Of a DNA stretch of 64,000 nucleotides, positions 25,269 through 34,271 are shown piece after piece. Numbering within the stretch: the first letter of the stretch is position 1; each line of letters begins with the position of its first letter. The notes under the pieces are model-generated. The model was not told the origin of the DNA, did no database searches, and saw nothing but the letters and a program-made list of their open reading frames with translations. The position numbers and the translations under genes were made by a program. The stretch is from DAIDKA01 sp049792815. GTDB taxonomy: Bacteria > Pseudomonadota > Gammaproteobacteria > Steroidobacterales > Steroidobacteraceae. The DNA lies in the NCBI GenBank assembly GCA_049792815.1, contig JBARBG010000030.1, forward strand, positions 1 to 64,000, written 5' to 3'.

Positions 25269-27563
25269 TCAGGCACTGGCGTCGGACAGTTCCCGGGTCT
25301 TCCAACGCGCCAGCCAGTTCGCTTCGATACTGGCGGCCCCCTGCGGCCGCCCCAGGTGAAAGCCCTGCGCGTAGTCGCAGCCATACTCAAGCAACTGCGC
25401 AGCGACTGCCTGGGACTCGACACCTTCTGCTACCACGGTCATGCCGAAGCCATGGGCCAGCTGGATGGCGCTGCGGACGATGCGCTGGTCGGCGGAGTCG
25501 CTGGTCAGATTCATGATGAAGGTCTTGTCGATCTTGAGCTGCTGCACCGGGAGCTGCTTGAGGTAGGACAAGGAAGTGTAGCCGGTTCCAAAGTCGTCGA
25601 TCGACAAGGTTACTCCGAGATCACGGATCTGCTGCAGGCGCCTGAGTATGGTCTCCGGGTGGCGTATGACCGCGCTTTCGGTGATTTCAAGTTCGAGCAA
25701 CGGTGCCGGTACGCCTGAACTGTGCAGCACATCGGCCAGTCGCTCGATGAAACTGTTGTCCAGAAGATTGTTGGCGCTGATGTTGACCGACACGGTAACG
25801 CTGCGGCCGGCGGCGATCCACAGTGCCATCTGCCGGGTGACGACATCCAGGATGTAAAGCGTGAAGGGATGAATCAGCTCGGTGCCTTCGACAAGATAGA
25901 TGAACTGGGCCGGAGGCACCGACCCGCGAGTGGGATGGAACCAGCGTGCCAGAGCCTCGAGCCCCATCAGGGCGCCGTCCGCGAGCCTGATCTTGGGCTG
26001 GTACTCGACCGTGACTTGTCCCTGCTGCAGGGCATTGGCGAATTCCGACTGCAGCGCCAGCATGTCAGGCGTGAAATTGTCCATGGCCTGCGAGTAGCGG
26101 CTGTAGGGGCGCAGTTCATGCTTGGCTTCGTACATGGCGATATCCGCGCAGCGCAACAGTTCGCTCGCCGTGCTCGCGTCCTGGGGATAAAGCGCGGCGC
26201 CCATGCTCGCCGCAAGATTGATCTCGACCGACCTCACGCGGATGGTGTGCCCCAGTGAGGCCTGAACCCGTGCGCACGTCAGCTCAAGGGAGCCATCATC
26301 GGCCGCCTCGCTGACGATCAGCGCCAGTTCATCGCCGCCGAGGCGCGCCACGTGGATGTCTTCGTCGCGCAGCAGCGCTTCGAGCCGCTTGCCGACGTCT
26401 TCGAGAACCTGATCGCCCGCCGCGTGGCCCAGTGTGTCGTTGATGTCCTTGAAGCGGTTCAGATCGAGCAGGACAACCGCGATCGAACCCTGACCGCAGT
26501 CGGCAATCGCCTGCTCGAGCAGTTGCATGAACCCTTCGCGATTGAGCAGTCCGGTGAGCGCGTCATGCTTGGCGCGGTACTCCTGCTGCGCGACATAGAG
26601 TTGTTGGCGGCGCAGCGCTGCATACAGCTGCAACCGGAACACGACGACAGCGGCCAGGCCCAGAAAAAATACGACGACGGCGGGCAGCGACTGGTGCAGC
26701 CAGGTGAGGTACAGGGTTTCCTCGGCCACGGACGAGGCCACATACAGCTTGAGGGAGTCAGAGCGTGCAAAGCCGACTTCGTAAAGGATCCCATCGACCG
26801 GCCCGCGGGCCTTGAAATTACCGGTGGGCCCAGGGCCGTTCAGGCGCAGGATGCTGTCAGGAAACGGCGGGCCATTGACCTCAAGCTGATCCAGGGTCTT
26901 TGAGTAGCTGAACAGCCGTGTGCCGGAGGTGGTCACCACGGTGATCCAGCTGTCCTTGACGAAACGCAGGCTGCCGCTTTCGCCGGTGAGGCGTTTGACG
27001 GGCACGAGTGCCAGCATCACGTCACGGTCATGCCCCTGGCGCGGCAGGTACAGCTTCAGCGGCAGATACCAATCCGGCGCGTGCGGCAGCTGGATGAGCT
27101 GCTGGATGACGACTCCCGTGCCCTCCCCTTGCATCACGGGGCGCAATGCCTGTGCGATTTCAGCCGACACTGCATGGCCGGTCCGGTCGACCGCGGCGAG
27201 CGTTCCGTCGGATCGGCCAATACCCAGGATTGCGGAGTTGGCGTCAAAGCCGATGACGCGACCCAGGGCGGAGTCCAGCTCGGCGGGCGATTGGTTCGGC
27301 CTGGCAAGCTCATTGCCGAGTCCACGAAGATTCAGCGCCGTCTGGTCAAGTCCCCCGGTGATGGCAGCATCAAGGTCCACGGCAAGGTCCAGCAGGCTGG
27401 TGCGCGCGCCCGCCCAGATCTGAACTCCGCCGATTGCCACCAGGTACAGCACCGTCGCGGCGAGCAGCAGCAACGCCACGCCCAGGTACAGCCGCGCCCG
27501 ACGATATTGCAGTGCAATAACACGCGGATCATCGGTGACGGCCGGGGTACCACGAGCGGTCAA
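25269..27563 (-). CDS. Membrane GGDEF-EAL cyclic-di-GMP enzyme
   Basis: 764 residues. A TTG at 27563 is preceded by TGGAGG at a good distance, so I prefer it to the longer frame at 27638. One helix near 25-45, a periplasmic sensor domain, a second helix near 293-315, then GGDEF (G-G-D-E-L at about 409) and EAL (G-L-E-A-L-A-R at about 535; D-D-F-G-T-G-Y-T-S-L). The EAL metal-site motifs look complete. GGDEL is an accepted active variant. The protein may make or break c-di-GMP, or one half may be regulatory. It probably shares a transcript with the TonB receptor 14 bases on. Confidence 0.88.
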   Translation of the reverse strand: MTARGTPAVTDDPRVIALQYRRARLYLGVALLLLAATVLYLVAIGGVQIWAGARTSLLDLAVDLDAAITGGLDQTALNLRGLGNELARPNQSPAELDSALGRVIGFDANSAILGIGRSDGTLAAVDRTGHAVSAEIAQALRPVMQGEGTGVVIQQLIQLPHAPDWYLPLKLYLPRQGHDRDVMLALVPVKRLTGESGSLRFVKDSWITVVTTSGTRLFSYSKTLDQLEVNGPPFPDSILRLNGPGPTGNFKARGPVDGILYEVGFARSDSLKLYVASSVAEETLYLTWLHQSLPAVVVFFLGLAAVVVFRLQLYAALRRQQLYVAQQEYRAKHDALTGLLNREGFMQLLEQAIADCGQGSIAVVLLDLNRFKDINDTLGHAAGDQVLEDVGKRLEALLRDEDIHVARLGGDELALIVSEAADDGSLELTCARVQASLGHTIRVRSVEINLAASMGAALYPQDASTASELLRCADIAMYEAKHELRPYSRYSQAMDNFTPDMLALQSEFANALQQGQVTVEYQPKIRLADGALMGLEALARWFHPTRGSVPPAQFIYLVEGTELIHPFTLYILDVVTRQMALWIAAGRSVTVSVNISANNLLDNSFIERLADVLHSSGVPAPLLELEITESAVIRHPETILRRLQQIRDLGVTLSIDDFGTGYTSLSYLKQLPVQQLKIDKTFIMNLTSDSADQRIVRSAIQLAHGFGMTVVAEGVESQAVAAQLLEYGCDYAQGFHLGRPQGAASIEANWLARWKTRELSDASA

Positions 27564-27688
27564 AAAGCCTCCAGGGGGCGGACAAACATGCAACTTAATG
27601 TTCCGATGAACGCTGCCACAGTGCGGATGGCGGCGCAACGACGCGGCTCCCGAATCCGGCAGGGGCGCATGCCCCTATAATCAAGGCT

Positions 27689-28144
27689 GTGAAACCGGGT
27701 CTTGAGCTGCTGTTTGAAGTGCGCGCAACGCTGGAAGCACCCATTCTGGTGGGGGAAGTCCCCGAGGGTGCGCGCCGCGTGGTGCCGATCCGCGGTGGGA
27801 CTTTTGAGGGTATCCGGCTGCGCGGCACCGTGCTGCCGGGCGGCGCCGACTGGCAGTACCTGCGGGCCGATGGGGTGATGATGGTCGAGGCCCAGTACCT
27901 GCTGCGCACGGATGACGGAGTCATCATCCAGGTGAACAATCGCGGTATGCGCCATGGCCCCGAGGCTGTCATGCGCCGGCTCGGCGCCGGCGAGACTGTC
28001 GACCCGGCTGAATACTACTTCCGCGCGACGCCACGGCTGTGCGCCCCCGCCGGACACTACGCGTGGCTGAACCGCCGCGTTTTTCTCTGCAGCGGCGCCC
28101 GCCTCGCGGACGCCGTGGTGCTCTGGTTCTACGAGGTGCTCTAG
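27689..28144 (+). CDS. DUF3237 family protein
   Basis: 151 residues, GTG start. The pattern P-I-x-G-G-T-F-E-G-I-R-L-R-G-T-V-L-P-G-G-A-D-W-Q, then D-G-V-M-M-V-E-A-Q-Y-L-L-R-T-D-D-G, and the W-L-N-R-R-V-F-L-C-S-G strand identify DUF3237 (UPF0311). It is a small beta barrel whose role is unknown. No signal peptide. It converges with the CsgG-like gene, four bases apart. Confidence 0.88.
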   Translation: MKPGLELLFEVRATLEAPILVGEVPEGARRVVPIRGGTFEGIRLRGTVLPGGADWQYLRADGVMMVEAQYLLRTDDGVIIQVNNRGMRHGPEAVMRRLGAGETVDPAEYYFRATPRLCAPAGHYAWLNRRVFLCSGARLADAVVLWFYEVL

Positions 28145-28148
28145 GCTC

Positions 28149-29078
28149 CTATTTCGCCAGCTGGAACAGGGTTGAGGGCACCCAGCCCTCATTACCCAGT
28201 TCATCGGTCACCTTCCACCAGATTCCGTCCTTGTCACCGCTGGGATACAGCGTCATGCCGGGATCCAGGTCGCGAACGACTTTGGCCTTGAGGTTCGCGG
28301 ACGCATACATCTTGCCGGGCTTGGACATGGTCACTGACTGCGAGACATTGTCGGCCTTGGCATTCAGATCCATGCCGCGAATCTGAGTGACCATCTTGGT
28401 GAAGGCGTCCAGATAGGCCATGGTGATGACCTTGCCGATCTCGGTATTGGCGTAGCTGCTGGCACCGGCCGCCGCGAAGCCACCGAAGAAGGCGCCACCG
28501 CCCGCGCCCCAGCCCAGGTCAGTTTGCTTGTAGTGGCCCTGCTCCAGCGCCACTTGCTCGGTGGAGCGGACATCGGTCAGCGTCAGTACCACATCGGCCG
28601 TCTTGCTCTTCAGGCTGATGCCGCCGACGACGGCGCCGGCCATGCCATGCAGAAACCCGCCCAGTGCACCGCCGATATTGGTGCCGCCCGAATTGCCGTT
28701 CTTGGTGACAAGGTCAGGCACCAGCACGTAGTCGGCCGCCTTCATCTGCCCCTTGCCGATGTTCGAACCGCCGCGCGTTTCGCCATTGGCTGAAAGCGCG
28801 CGTTCTCTCTCGGCCGCCGCCAGACCCTTGCCGCGGTCGAGCAGGGTGAAACAGTTTGACTGCGAGACGAATACCTTGATCAGCGCCTCGGGCGAATCAA
28901 GCTGGTATTGCACCCACCAGTTGTTCTCAGGCTCGGTGACCGCCAGCGTGCCGATCTTTTTGTCGCAGGTCGGAATCTGTGGAGGCGGCGTATCGGCTGC
29001 CTGAGCAATGGCGAGCAGACCCACGGCGCCAAGAAAGAAGGCAACAACACTTCCCACGATGAATCGCTGTGTACGCAC
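28149..29078 (-). CDS. CsgG-like exported protein with C-terminal SH3 domain
   Basis: 309 residues. GTG 29078 follows GGGAGGGG and opens a signal peptide ending Gln-Ala-Ala-Asp. A long frame further upstream is not family-like. The central part (C-F-T-L-L-D-R-G-K-G-L, K-A-A-D-Y-V-L-V-P-D-L-V, then V-V-L-T-L-T-D-V-R-S-T-E-Q-V) resembles the CsgG/TolB-like fold of outer-membrane assembly proteins, with a Gly/Ala-rich inserted segment. The C-terminal 55 residues form an SH3-like module (M-Y-A-S-A-N-L-K-A-K-V-V, G-W-V-P-S-T-L-F). No curli operon is adjacent. Periplasmic, possibly wall-associated. Confidence 0.75.
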   Translation of the reverse strand: MRTQRFIVGSVVAFFLGAVGLLAIAQAADTPPPQIPTCDKKIGTLAVTEPENNWWVQYQLDSPEALIKVFVSQSNCFTLLDRGKGLAAAERERALSANGETRGGSNIGKGQMKAADYVLVPDLVTKNGNSGGTNIGGALGGFLHGMAGAVVGGISLKSKTADVVLTLTDVRSTEQVALEQGHYKQTDLGWGAGGGAFFGGFAAAGASSYANTEIGKVITMAYLDAFTKMVTQIRGMDLNAKADNVSQSVTMSKPGKMYASANLKAKVVRDLDPGMTLYPSGDKDGIWWKVTDELGNEGWVPSTLFQLAK

Positions 29079-29135
29079 GACCCCTCCCCGGATTATTTTG
29101 ATTTCCGCCGCGGGGAGAATTGTATCCAAATACGG

Positions 29136-29167
29136 CCGGGCCGGGTGAATGTGATCACCCGGCCCGG
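29136..29167. terminator. Perfect 13-bp hairpin after the Gly/His-rich gene
   Basis: The arms CCGGGCCGGGTGA and TCACCCGGCCCGG surround a six-base loop. On the minus strand it lies 37 bases after the end of the gene at 29204-30115 and before the CsgG-like start. There is no T tract, so it may be a Rho-assisted terminator or an RNA 3' stabiliser. Confidence 0.6.
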
Positions 29168-29203
29168 TCGACGCTGAGAAGCAAATCGCAGTGCGATTGC
29201 GCG

Positions 29204-30115
29204 TTAGCGCACCGTGTACCCGCGGGCCTCGAGGCAGGCGGACATGGCACGGCCGTAGGCCGACCGTGCGGCCGCGGAGGCATTCGAGGATGACTGGCTG
29301 CTCGGGTCGAACCCGGCCTGGCCCTTCGCCCAGGTGTGGCACTGGAACTTGTCCGTCGACTGCTGCTGCTCGCTTTGGCCATTGCGCGGGTAGGCAATGA
29401 TGCCCAGATTGCTCTGCGCGCCCTGGGCCACGTCCGGCGGCGCGTTATCCGCTGCTGCATTGCCGGCGGCCGGTCCAGCGGCATCCGCCGCGTTTACATC
29501 ATCCGAATAGCCATCGGCAGCCGGCGGTGGGTCCGCAGCCACATAGCCGTTATCCGCGGCATTCCAGGTGTAGTAAACGTTGTCCACGTAGTAGTACGGG
29601 ATGCCGCCCCACCAGTAGGTGGCGTACACGGCCGGCAGGAACCCCAGGTACAGGGGATACGACCAGCCATAGTAGGCGGCCGGCCAGAAGCCACCATGCC
29701 AATAGCCACCGCCCCAGGCCGGCCGGTACCCGTAGCCGCCGCGGTAGCCGTAGCCGTGACCATATGTATAGGCGCCGCCGACCCGACCCGCGATATGTCC
29801 GCCGGCGGGAGCGTAATAATGCTGCGCCGCAGAGTAATGACCGCCCACCGAGCCGCGGTTAACGTTCATTTGAGGCGCGCCGACGTGACCACCCGCTGAA
29901 AAGTGGGCGCCGCCGCCACCTGAGAAATGGGCGCCACCGCCACCTGAGAAATGGGCGCCGCCGCCACCTGAGAAATGGCTCCCACCACCGAAACCACCGC
30001 CATGGGGTTCGGCAAACACGGCGGACGAGCCTACCAACAGGGCGGCTGCGAGTCCGACCACCTTTAGAACTTCACCGGCCTTGGTTCGGCCATTGGCACT
30101 TACCTTGGCGTTCAT
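29204..30115 (-). CDS. Exported Gly/His/Tyr-rich protein with tandem repeats
   Basis: 303 residues from ATG 30115, with CGGAG upstream and a clear signal peptide ending Val-Phe-Ala. It begins with three exact and one diverged G-G-G-G-A-H-F-S repeats (24-bp DNA units), then a Tyr/Gly/Trp-rich section with G-H-G-Y-G-Y-R-G-G-Y-G-Y. A Pro/Ala/Asp linker follows, then a C-terminal domain with Cys-His and a conserved A-C-L-E-A-R-G-Y-T-V ending, as in small exported proteobacterial proteins. It may be a structural or surface coat protein. Function unknown. Confidence 0.72.
   Translation of the reverse strand: MNAKVSANGRTKAGEVLKVVGLAAALLVGSSAVFAEPHGGGFGGGSHFSGGGGAHFSGGGGAHFSGGGGAHFSAGGHVGAPQMNVNRGSVGGHYSAAQHYYAPAGGHIAGRVGGAYTYGHGYGYRGGYGYRPAWGGGYWHGGFWPAAYYGWSYPLYLGFLPAVYATYWWGGIPYYYVDNVYYTWNAADNGYVAADPPPAADGYSDDVNAADAAGPAAGNAAADNAPPDVAQGAQSNLGIIAYPRNGQSEQQQSTDKFQCHTWAKGQAGFDPSSQSSSNASAAARSAYGRAMSACLEARGYTVR
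29895..29990 (-). repeat. Four 24-bp tandem repeats inside the Gly-rich gene
   Basis: Units at 29895, 29919, 29943 and 29967. The two middle units differ at one base; the outer two are diverged. They encode G-G-G-G-A-H-F-S and are in phase with the gene, so copy number can change without a frameshift. Confidence 0.85.
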
Positions 30116-30317
30116 GGTTTGCTCCGTCGCGGATTGAAAATGATTCCGCTTCATCGTTTCCAAGTCGGGGTCCGATGTCTCTGCCCCATGCCTTGTTAAA
30201 CGCACCGGCAGGCTCTGCGATGACATTATACTCCCGAGCGACACTCCTGAAGAATCAACGGTCTTCTGTGGGATTACGTAACGTTAACGTCCTATGTGGA
30301 GGCGCCAGGCCGCGCCT

Positions 30318-31505
30318 TCAACCCCGTGGCCGTTCCGGCCGCTCTGGCCGATCTTCGTGGCCGATGAGCTTGATCCAGATGCTGTCGAACTGTTCGGCGA
30401 CCGGTCCGTCCAAGGCCATGGAGGCGCGGACGGTACCGTTGGAGACCTTGCCGTGCTCGTGCAGCACCGCCAGCGCCGCGAGCTTGCGACCGAAGGCGAG
30501 CGAGCGCCCGAGCGGGGACGGCGCAACTTCCGGCTGCCCCGCACGGCGCGGCCGCTGCTCCTCGAGGGCCGTGAGAACCCTCTCGGACAATTCCCAGCTC
30601 GCCGCGATCCGCTTGGCGACCCCCGCACATTGCGAGTCGATCAGCGAAATGATCACCGCCGGATGCGGGGCGCGTCCCTCCAGCAAGGCTTTGCTTTTAT
30701 CCAGAACGATGCGAAAGATCACGATTGCACCCAGTCCCATCGTCAGCGCCAGCAGCTGCGCGGCGAACGGGTCGCCGCTTTCCACCTGCGTGGCGTGACT
30801 CTCTGCGGCGCTGGCCGAGCGGAAGGTGTGTTCCCAGACAATCTCCGGAAAGCGCGGGTAGTAGGTGGACGCGAGTTTGAACACCGGCTGCACCAGAGCA
30901 GTGGCGATCAGCGAATGCAGCCCGTCAGTGCCCAGCATGGCGACGGCCCTGTCGAGGCTCTCGACCGGATCCTCGCTCACCCGGTAGACGGGACTGTTGG
31001 CCACCTTGAGCAGGTTACCGGCCAGTGCCGGATCACGCGCAAAGATATTCGCCAGCTGATGCTGCGTGCTCTTCTTGTCGTGCACGGCGCGCAGCAGCTG
31101 CGGCAGCATCATCGGCCGGCGCATGATGTACTTGGGTTCCGTCGCCAGCTTCTCGAAGACTTCGTCGGCGTTTTCCGCGATCAGGCGCATTTCCCGCTGC
31201 GGCGGCGGCTGGCGGGAAAGCTTGCCGAAGGCCAGCTCGTACATGGCCTGGAAGGTCTGCTCGCGATCGAGGACCTGCGACTCCTTGACATCAACGACAG
31301 TTGCGGCCGGATCCCAGGGGGGCGGCCGGGACGGCAATGCAGGCAAGGTGACGGTCGCCGGATCAGCCGCAGCGGCCTTGAGGTGCGCCGTGTCGGACGA
31401 CGCGGTGGCGGGACGGGTGAGGCCGCGCACTAGCAGCCACACGCATGCCACACCGGCGATGGCCGCCAGGACGAGGAGCAGTCCGATGACCAGGCTCTGA
31501 ACCAT
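30318..31505 (-). CDS. Membrane-anchored HDOD-domain protein
   Basis: 395 residues from ATG 31505, which begins a single N-terminal helix (L-V-I-G-L-L-L-V-L-A-A-I-A-G-V-A). A Pro-rich linker leads to an HDOD domain at about 125-340: L-P-Q-L-L-R-A-V-H-D, I-F-A-R-D-P-A-L-A-G-N-L-L-K-V-A-N-S, and L-D-R-A-V-A-M-L-G. HDOD is an HD-related fold without the metal site and is linked to signalling and motility. The frame extends upstream to 31802, but that part overlaps ldcA. It is divergent from ldcA. Confidence 0.85.
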   Translation of the reverse strand: MVQSLVIGLLLVLAAIAGVACVWLLVRGLTRPATASSDTAHLKAAAADPATVTLPALPSRPPPWDPAATVVDVKESQVLDREQTFQAMYELAFGKLSRQPPPQREMRLIAENADEVFEKLATEPKYIMRRPMMLPQLLRAVHDKKSTQHQLANIFARDPALAGNLLKVANSPVYRVSEDPVESLDRAVAMLGTDGLHSLIATALVQPVFKLASTYYPRFPEIVWEHTFRSASAAESHATQVESGDPFAAQLLALTMGLGAIVIFRIVLDKSKALLEGRAPHPAVIISLIDSQCAGVAKRIAASWELSERVLTALEEQRPRRAGQPEVAPSPLGRSLAFGRKLAALAVLHEHGKVSNGTVRASMALDGPVAEQFDSIWIKLIGHEDRPERPERPRG

Positions 31506-31575
31506 TGCCTTGATTCTGCCATAGATAATACTGCCGGGTAGAATGCGTAATCGAAGGCCACAGTCGAAGGAAACC

Positions 31576-32502
31576 ATGCAGCAGCCGCTACTCGCTCCGG
31601 GTGATGTCGTCGACGTCGTCGCGCCAGGGTTCCGCTGTACGCCGGAGCAGCTTGCAGGAGGGGTCGCCTTTCTAAAGCGCCGTGGCCTGGTGCCGCGCGT
31701 ATCTGCGGAGCTGTTCGGCGCGGACCTGCTGTGCGCCAATTCCGATGCCCAGCGCTTCGCGCAGCTGCGCAAGGCGCTTTTCGCGCGTGACTCGCGCGCC
31801 ATCTGGTGTGTTCGCGGCGGCTATGGTGCGATCCGCATCATCGAGCGCCTGCAGGCCCTGAAGGCGCCGCGCCGATCCAAGCTGCTCATCGGCTACAGCG
31901 ATGCCACCACCTTGCACCAGCTCCTGAATCTGTTCTGGGGCTGGCCGTCGCTGCACGGCCCGCTGCTGGACCGGCTCGGCGGCGCCGAAGTCCGCGACGA
32001 GGAGCGTCTCGAGCTGGACGCCGTGCTGTTCGGCGGTGCACCGCTTACCACCTTCGCCAACCTGGTGCCGCTCAATGCCGCCGCCCGACGCCGGCAGCGC
32101 ATTGTCAGCCGCTTGACCGGCGGTAACCTCACGGTGCTGCAAAGTACCCTGGGCACCGCGCTGCAGCGCCGTCCGGCGGCGATTCTGGTCCTGGAAGACA
32201 TTGGCGAACGTGGCTATCGCATCGACCGCATTCTCGAACAGATGCGCCAGGCCGGCGTGCTGCGCAATCTCAAGGCCGTCATCCTGGGCACCTTTCTGGG
32301 CGGCGCCGAAGTGGATGGCAGCAACCTGGGGGCGGCCGTCCTGGAACGCTTCGCCGGGACTGTGACCATTCCGGTGCTCGCGGGAATGGATACGGGCCAT
32401 GGGCCCTGCCAGCGTCCGGTGTTTTTTCATACCCGCGCGGAGCTGCAATGCGGCCCCGACGCCCGGCTCAGTGTGCAAACGCCCAGTTTCGCCCGGCGAT
32501 GA
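31576..32502 (+). CDS. ldcA: Muramoyltetrapeptide LD-carboxypeptidase (S66)
   Basis: 308 residues from ATG 31576 after GAAGGAAA. It removes the terminal D-Ala from murein tetrapeptides in the cytoplasm during cell-wall recycling. The S66 triad is visible: Ser in I-G-Y-S-D-A-T, Glu in L-V-L-E-D-I-G-E, and His in M-D-T-G-H-G. The N-terminal V-A-P-G-F and W-C-V-R-G-G-Y-G-A strands are also family-typical. Its stop overlaps the trmB start (ATGA). ampG, the muropeptide importer, is about 2 kb away. Confidence 0.92.
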   Translation: MQQPLLAPGDVVDVVAPGFRCTPEQLAGGVAFLKRRGLVPRVSAELFGADLLCANSDAQRFAQLRKALFARDSRAIWCVRGGYGAIRIIERLQALKAPRRSKLLIGYSDATTLHQLLNLFWGWPSLHGPLLDRLGGAEVRDEERLELDAVLFGGAPLTTFANLVPLNAAARRRQRIVSRLTGGNLTVLQSTLGTALQRRPAAILVLEDIGERGYRIDRILEQMRQAGVLRNLKAVILGTFLGGAEVDGSNLGAAVLERFAGTVTIPVLAGMDTGHGPCQRPVFFHTRAELQCGPDARLSVQTPSFARR

Positions 32503-33185
32503 ATCCCCAGACCCATCCGCGCGGTGTGCGCTCCTTCGTACTGCGCGCAGGGCGCATGACGGACGGCCAGCAGCGCGCGCTTGAAACCCTGTGGCCGCGC
32601 TTCGGTCTCGAATACAGTGCGATCCCCTGCGAGCTCGACGCCCTGTTCGGGCGCGCCGCACCACGGGTCGTCGAGATCGGCTTCGGCAACGGCGCCAATC
32701 TGATTCGCATGGCGGCGCAGCGACCCGAGGCGGACTTCCTGGGAATTGAAGTACACCGCCCGGGCGTGGGCCGGGTGCTCATGGATATCGAGCGTCTGGG
32801 CCTGCACAACCTGCGCGTCAGCAATCATGACGCGGTCGAAGTCATCGGCGCACAGCTGCCGCAGGGCTGCCTGGATGAAGTACTGGTGCTGTTCCCCGAC
32901 CCCTGGCACAAGAAACGCCACCACAAACGCCGCCTGCTCAACGAAGCGTTCGTGGCGCTGCTTGCGACGCGGCTGAAAAGCGGCGGCGTGCTGCGCGCCG
33001 CAACCGACTGGGAGCCGTACGCGGTCGCGATGCTCGAGGTGCTGGGCGGCTGCCCGCTGCTGGAAAACACGGCCGGCGATGGCCGGTATGTGCCGCGCCC
33101 CGAAAGCCGGCAGGCCACCCGCTTCGAGCTTCGCGGCGAACGCCTGGGGCATGGCGTGTGGGACCTGGCCTTCCGCCGCCGTTAG
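32499..33185 (+). CDS. trmB: tRNA (guanine-N7-)-methyltransferase
   Basis: 228 residues; ATG 32499 overlaps the ldcA stop, so the genes are translationally coupled. TrmB makes m7G46 in tRNA. The SAM loop is E-I-G-F-G-N-G-A-N-L; F-P-D-P-W-H-K-K-R-H-H-K-R-R-L is the family signature, and A-T-D-W-E-P-Y follows. The N-terminal R-S-F-V-L-R-A-G-R-M is typical. The 3' end overlaps the convergent marC gene by four bases. Confidence 0.94.
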   Translation: MNPQTHPRGVRSFVLRAGRMTDGQQRALETLWPRFGLEYSAIPCELDALFGRAAPRVVEIGFGNGANLIRMAAQRPEADFLGIEVHRPGVGRVLMDIERLGLHNLRVSNHDAVEVIGAQLPQGCLDEVLVLFPDPWHKKRHHKRRLLNEAFVALLATRLKSGGVLRAATDWEPYAVAMLEVLGGCPLLENTAGDGRYVPRPESRQATRFELRGERLGHGVWDLAFRRR

Positions 33186-33817
33186 AAGCTTGCGCGGATC
33201 CCGTCGATCACGAACTGCACCGCCAGTGCTCCCAGAATCACGCCGAACAGGCGGTTGGCCACATTGGTGCCGGTGACGCCCAGGGTGCGCATCAACGGCA
33301 CCGCGAGCAGCATCACCACCAGGGTGATCAGCAGCACCAGGGCCACACAGGCAGCCATGGCGACGAACTGCAGCGGATGCGCGGTGAGCGACAGCGGGCC
33401 GAACCACAGCAGTATCGTGACCAGCGCGCCCGGCCCTGAGATCAATGGAAAGGCCAGCGGAAATACCGAGACGTCCGAGCGCCGGCGGCTTTCGGCCTGC
33501 TCGTGGGTGGACGTGCGGGTGCCGGACTCGCGGGCGAACACCATCTCCAGCGCGATCAGGAACAGCAGCAGGCCGCCGAAGATCCGGAACGCCTGGATGC
33601 TGATGCCCATGGCCGCCAGGAACGGGGTGCCGATCAGGGAAAACATCAACAGGATCAGCGCGGAGATCGACACCGCCTTGAAGGCCATCCGGCGCTGGTT
33701 CTCGGGAGTGGCGTCGCTGGTGAGACTGACGAACACTGGCGCGATGGACAGTGGCTCCACCACGACAAAGAACACAATGAAGAACTTGAGGACCTGATCA
33801 ATCGATATCGAAGACAT
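33182..33817 (-). CDS. MarC family integral membrane protein
   Basis: 211 residues and six predicted helices. Family features include F-F-V-V-V-E-P-L-S-I-A-P-V-F near the N-terminus, R-I-F-G-G-L-L-L-F-L-I-A-L, and F-P-L-A-F-P-L-I-S-G-P-G-A. Bacterial MarC (UPF0056) proteins have no settled function. The gene is convergent with trmB and divergent from the DUF6763 gene. Confidence 0.9.
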   Translation of the reverse strand: MSSISIDQVLKFFIVFFVVVEPLSIAPVFVSLTSDATPENQRRMAFKAVSISALILLMFSLIGTPFLAAMGISIQAFRIFGGLLLFLIALEMVFARESGTRTSTHEQAESRRRSDVSVFPLAFPLISGPGALVTILLWFGPLSLTAHPLQFVAMAACVALVLLITLVVMLLAVPLMRTLGVTGTNVANRLFGVILGALAVQFVIDGIRASF

Positions 33818-33941
33818 AACAAATACTCATCCTGCAGCGCGAGCTTGTCCAATGCAGCGCGTTATTCTTGAAAGCACTGTAAATCAGGCGCAACATCAAT
33901 CCGCACATTGTAAGGAATCTTCCCACTGCAGGAGATTTACG

Positions 33942-34259
33942 ATGTCGAGTCCCAATCCCGGCGTCGGCTCGTGGTACCGACTGCGAGGCGGCCCGCCCTT
34001 CGAAATCGTCGCCCTGGATGACGATGACGGCACCATCGAGGTGCAGTACATCGATGGCACCCTCGAAGAGCTCGACCGGGAGGACTGGAAGTCCTGGTGC
34101 GACGAACGCACTCTGGAGATTGCCGATCCTTCCGAGGACTGGAGCGACTCGGCCGATGTCGAGGCGGACGAGGGTCACACCCGCTTCGACCGCTACGTTG
34201 ATGGCAGTGACCTCAAGGCCGGCTCACTTGACGGCATCGACATGTTCGACGGCACCTGA
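33942..34259 (+). CDS. Small acidic DUF6763-like protein
   Basis: 105 residues from ATG 33942 after AGGAG. G-S-W-Y-R-L-R-G-G-P-P-F-E-I-V-A-L-D-D-D, then I-E-V-Q-Y-I-D-G-T-L-E-E-L-D, and D-W-K-S-W match a gammaproteobacterial small-protein family (DUF6763). It is very acidic in the C-terminal half. Cytosolic, role unknown. Confidence 0.8.
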   Translation: MSSPNPGVGSWYRLRGGPPFEIVALDDDDGTIEVQYIDGTLEELDREDWKSWCDERTLEIADPSEDWSDSADVEADEGHTRFDRYVDGSDLKAGSLDGIDMFDGT

Positions 34260-34271
34260 ATCAAAGCCCGA

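Noticed and set aside
26330..26345. An allosteric c-di-GMP I-site (RxxD) before G-G-D-E-L
   Set aside because: R-D-E-D is present but six rather than five residues before the motif, so a working I-site is uncertain.
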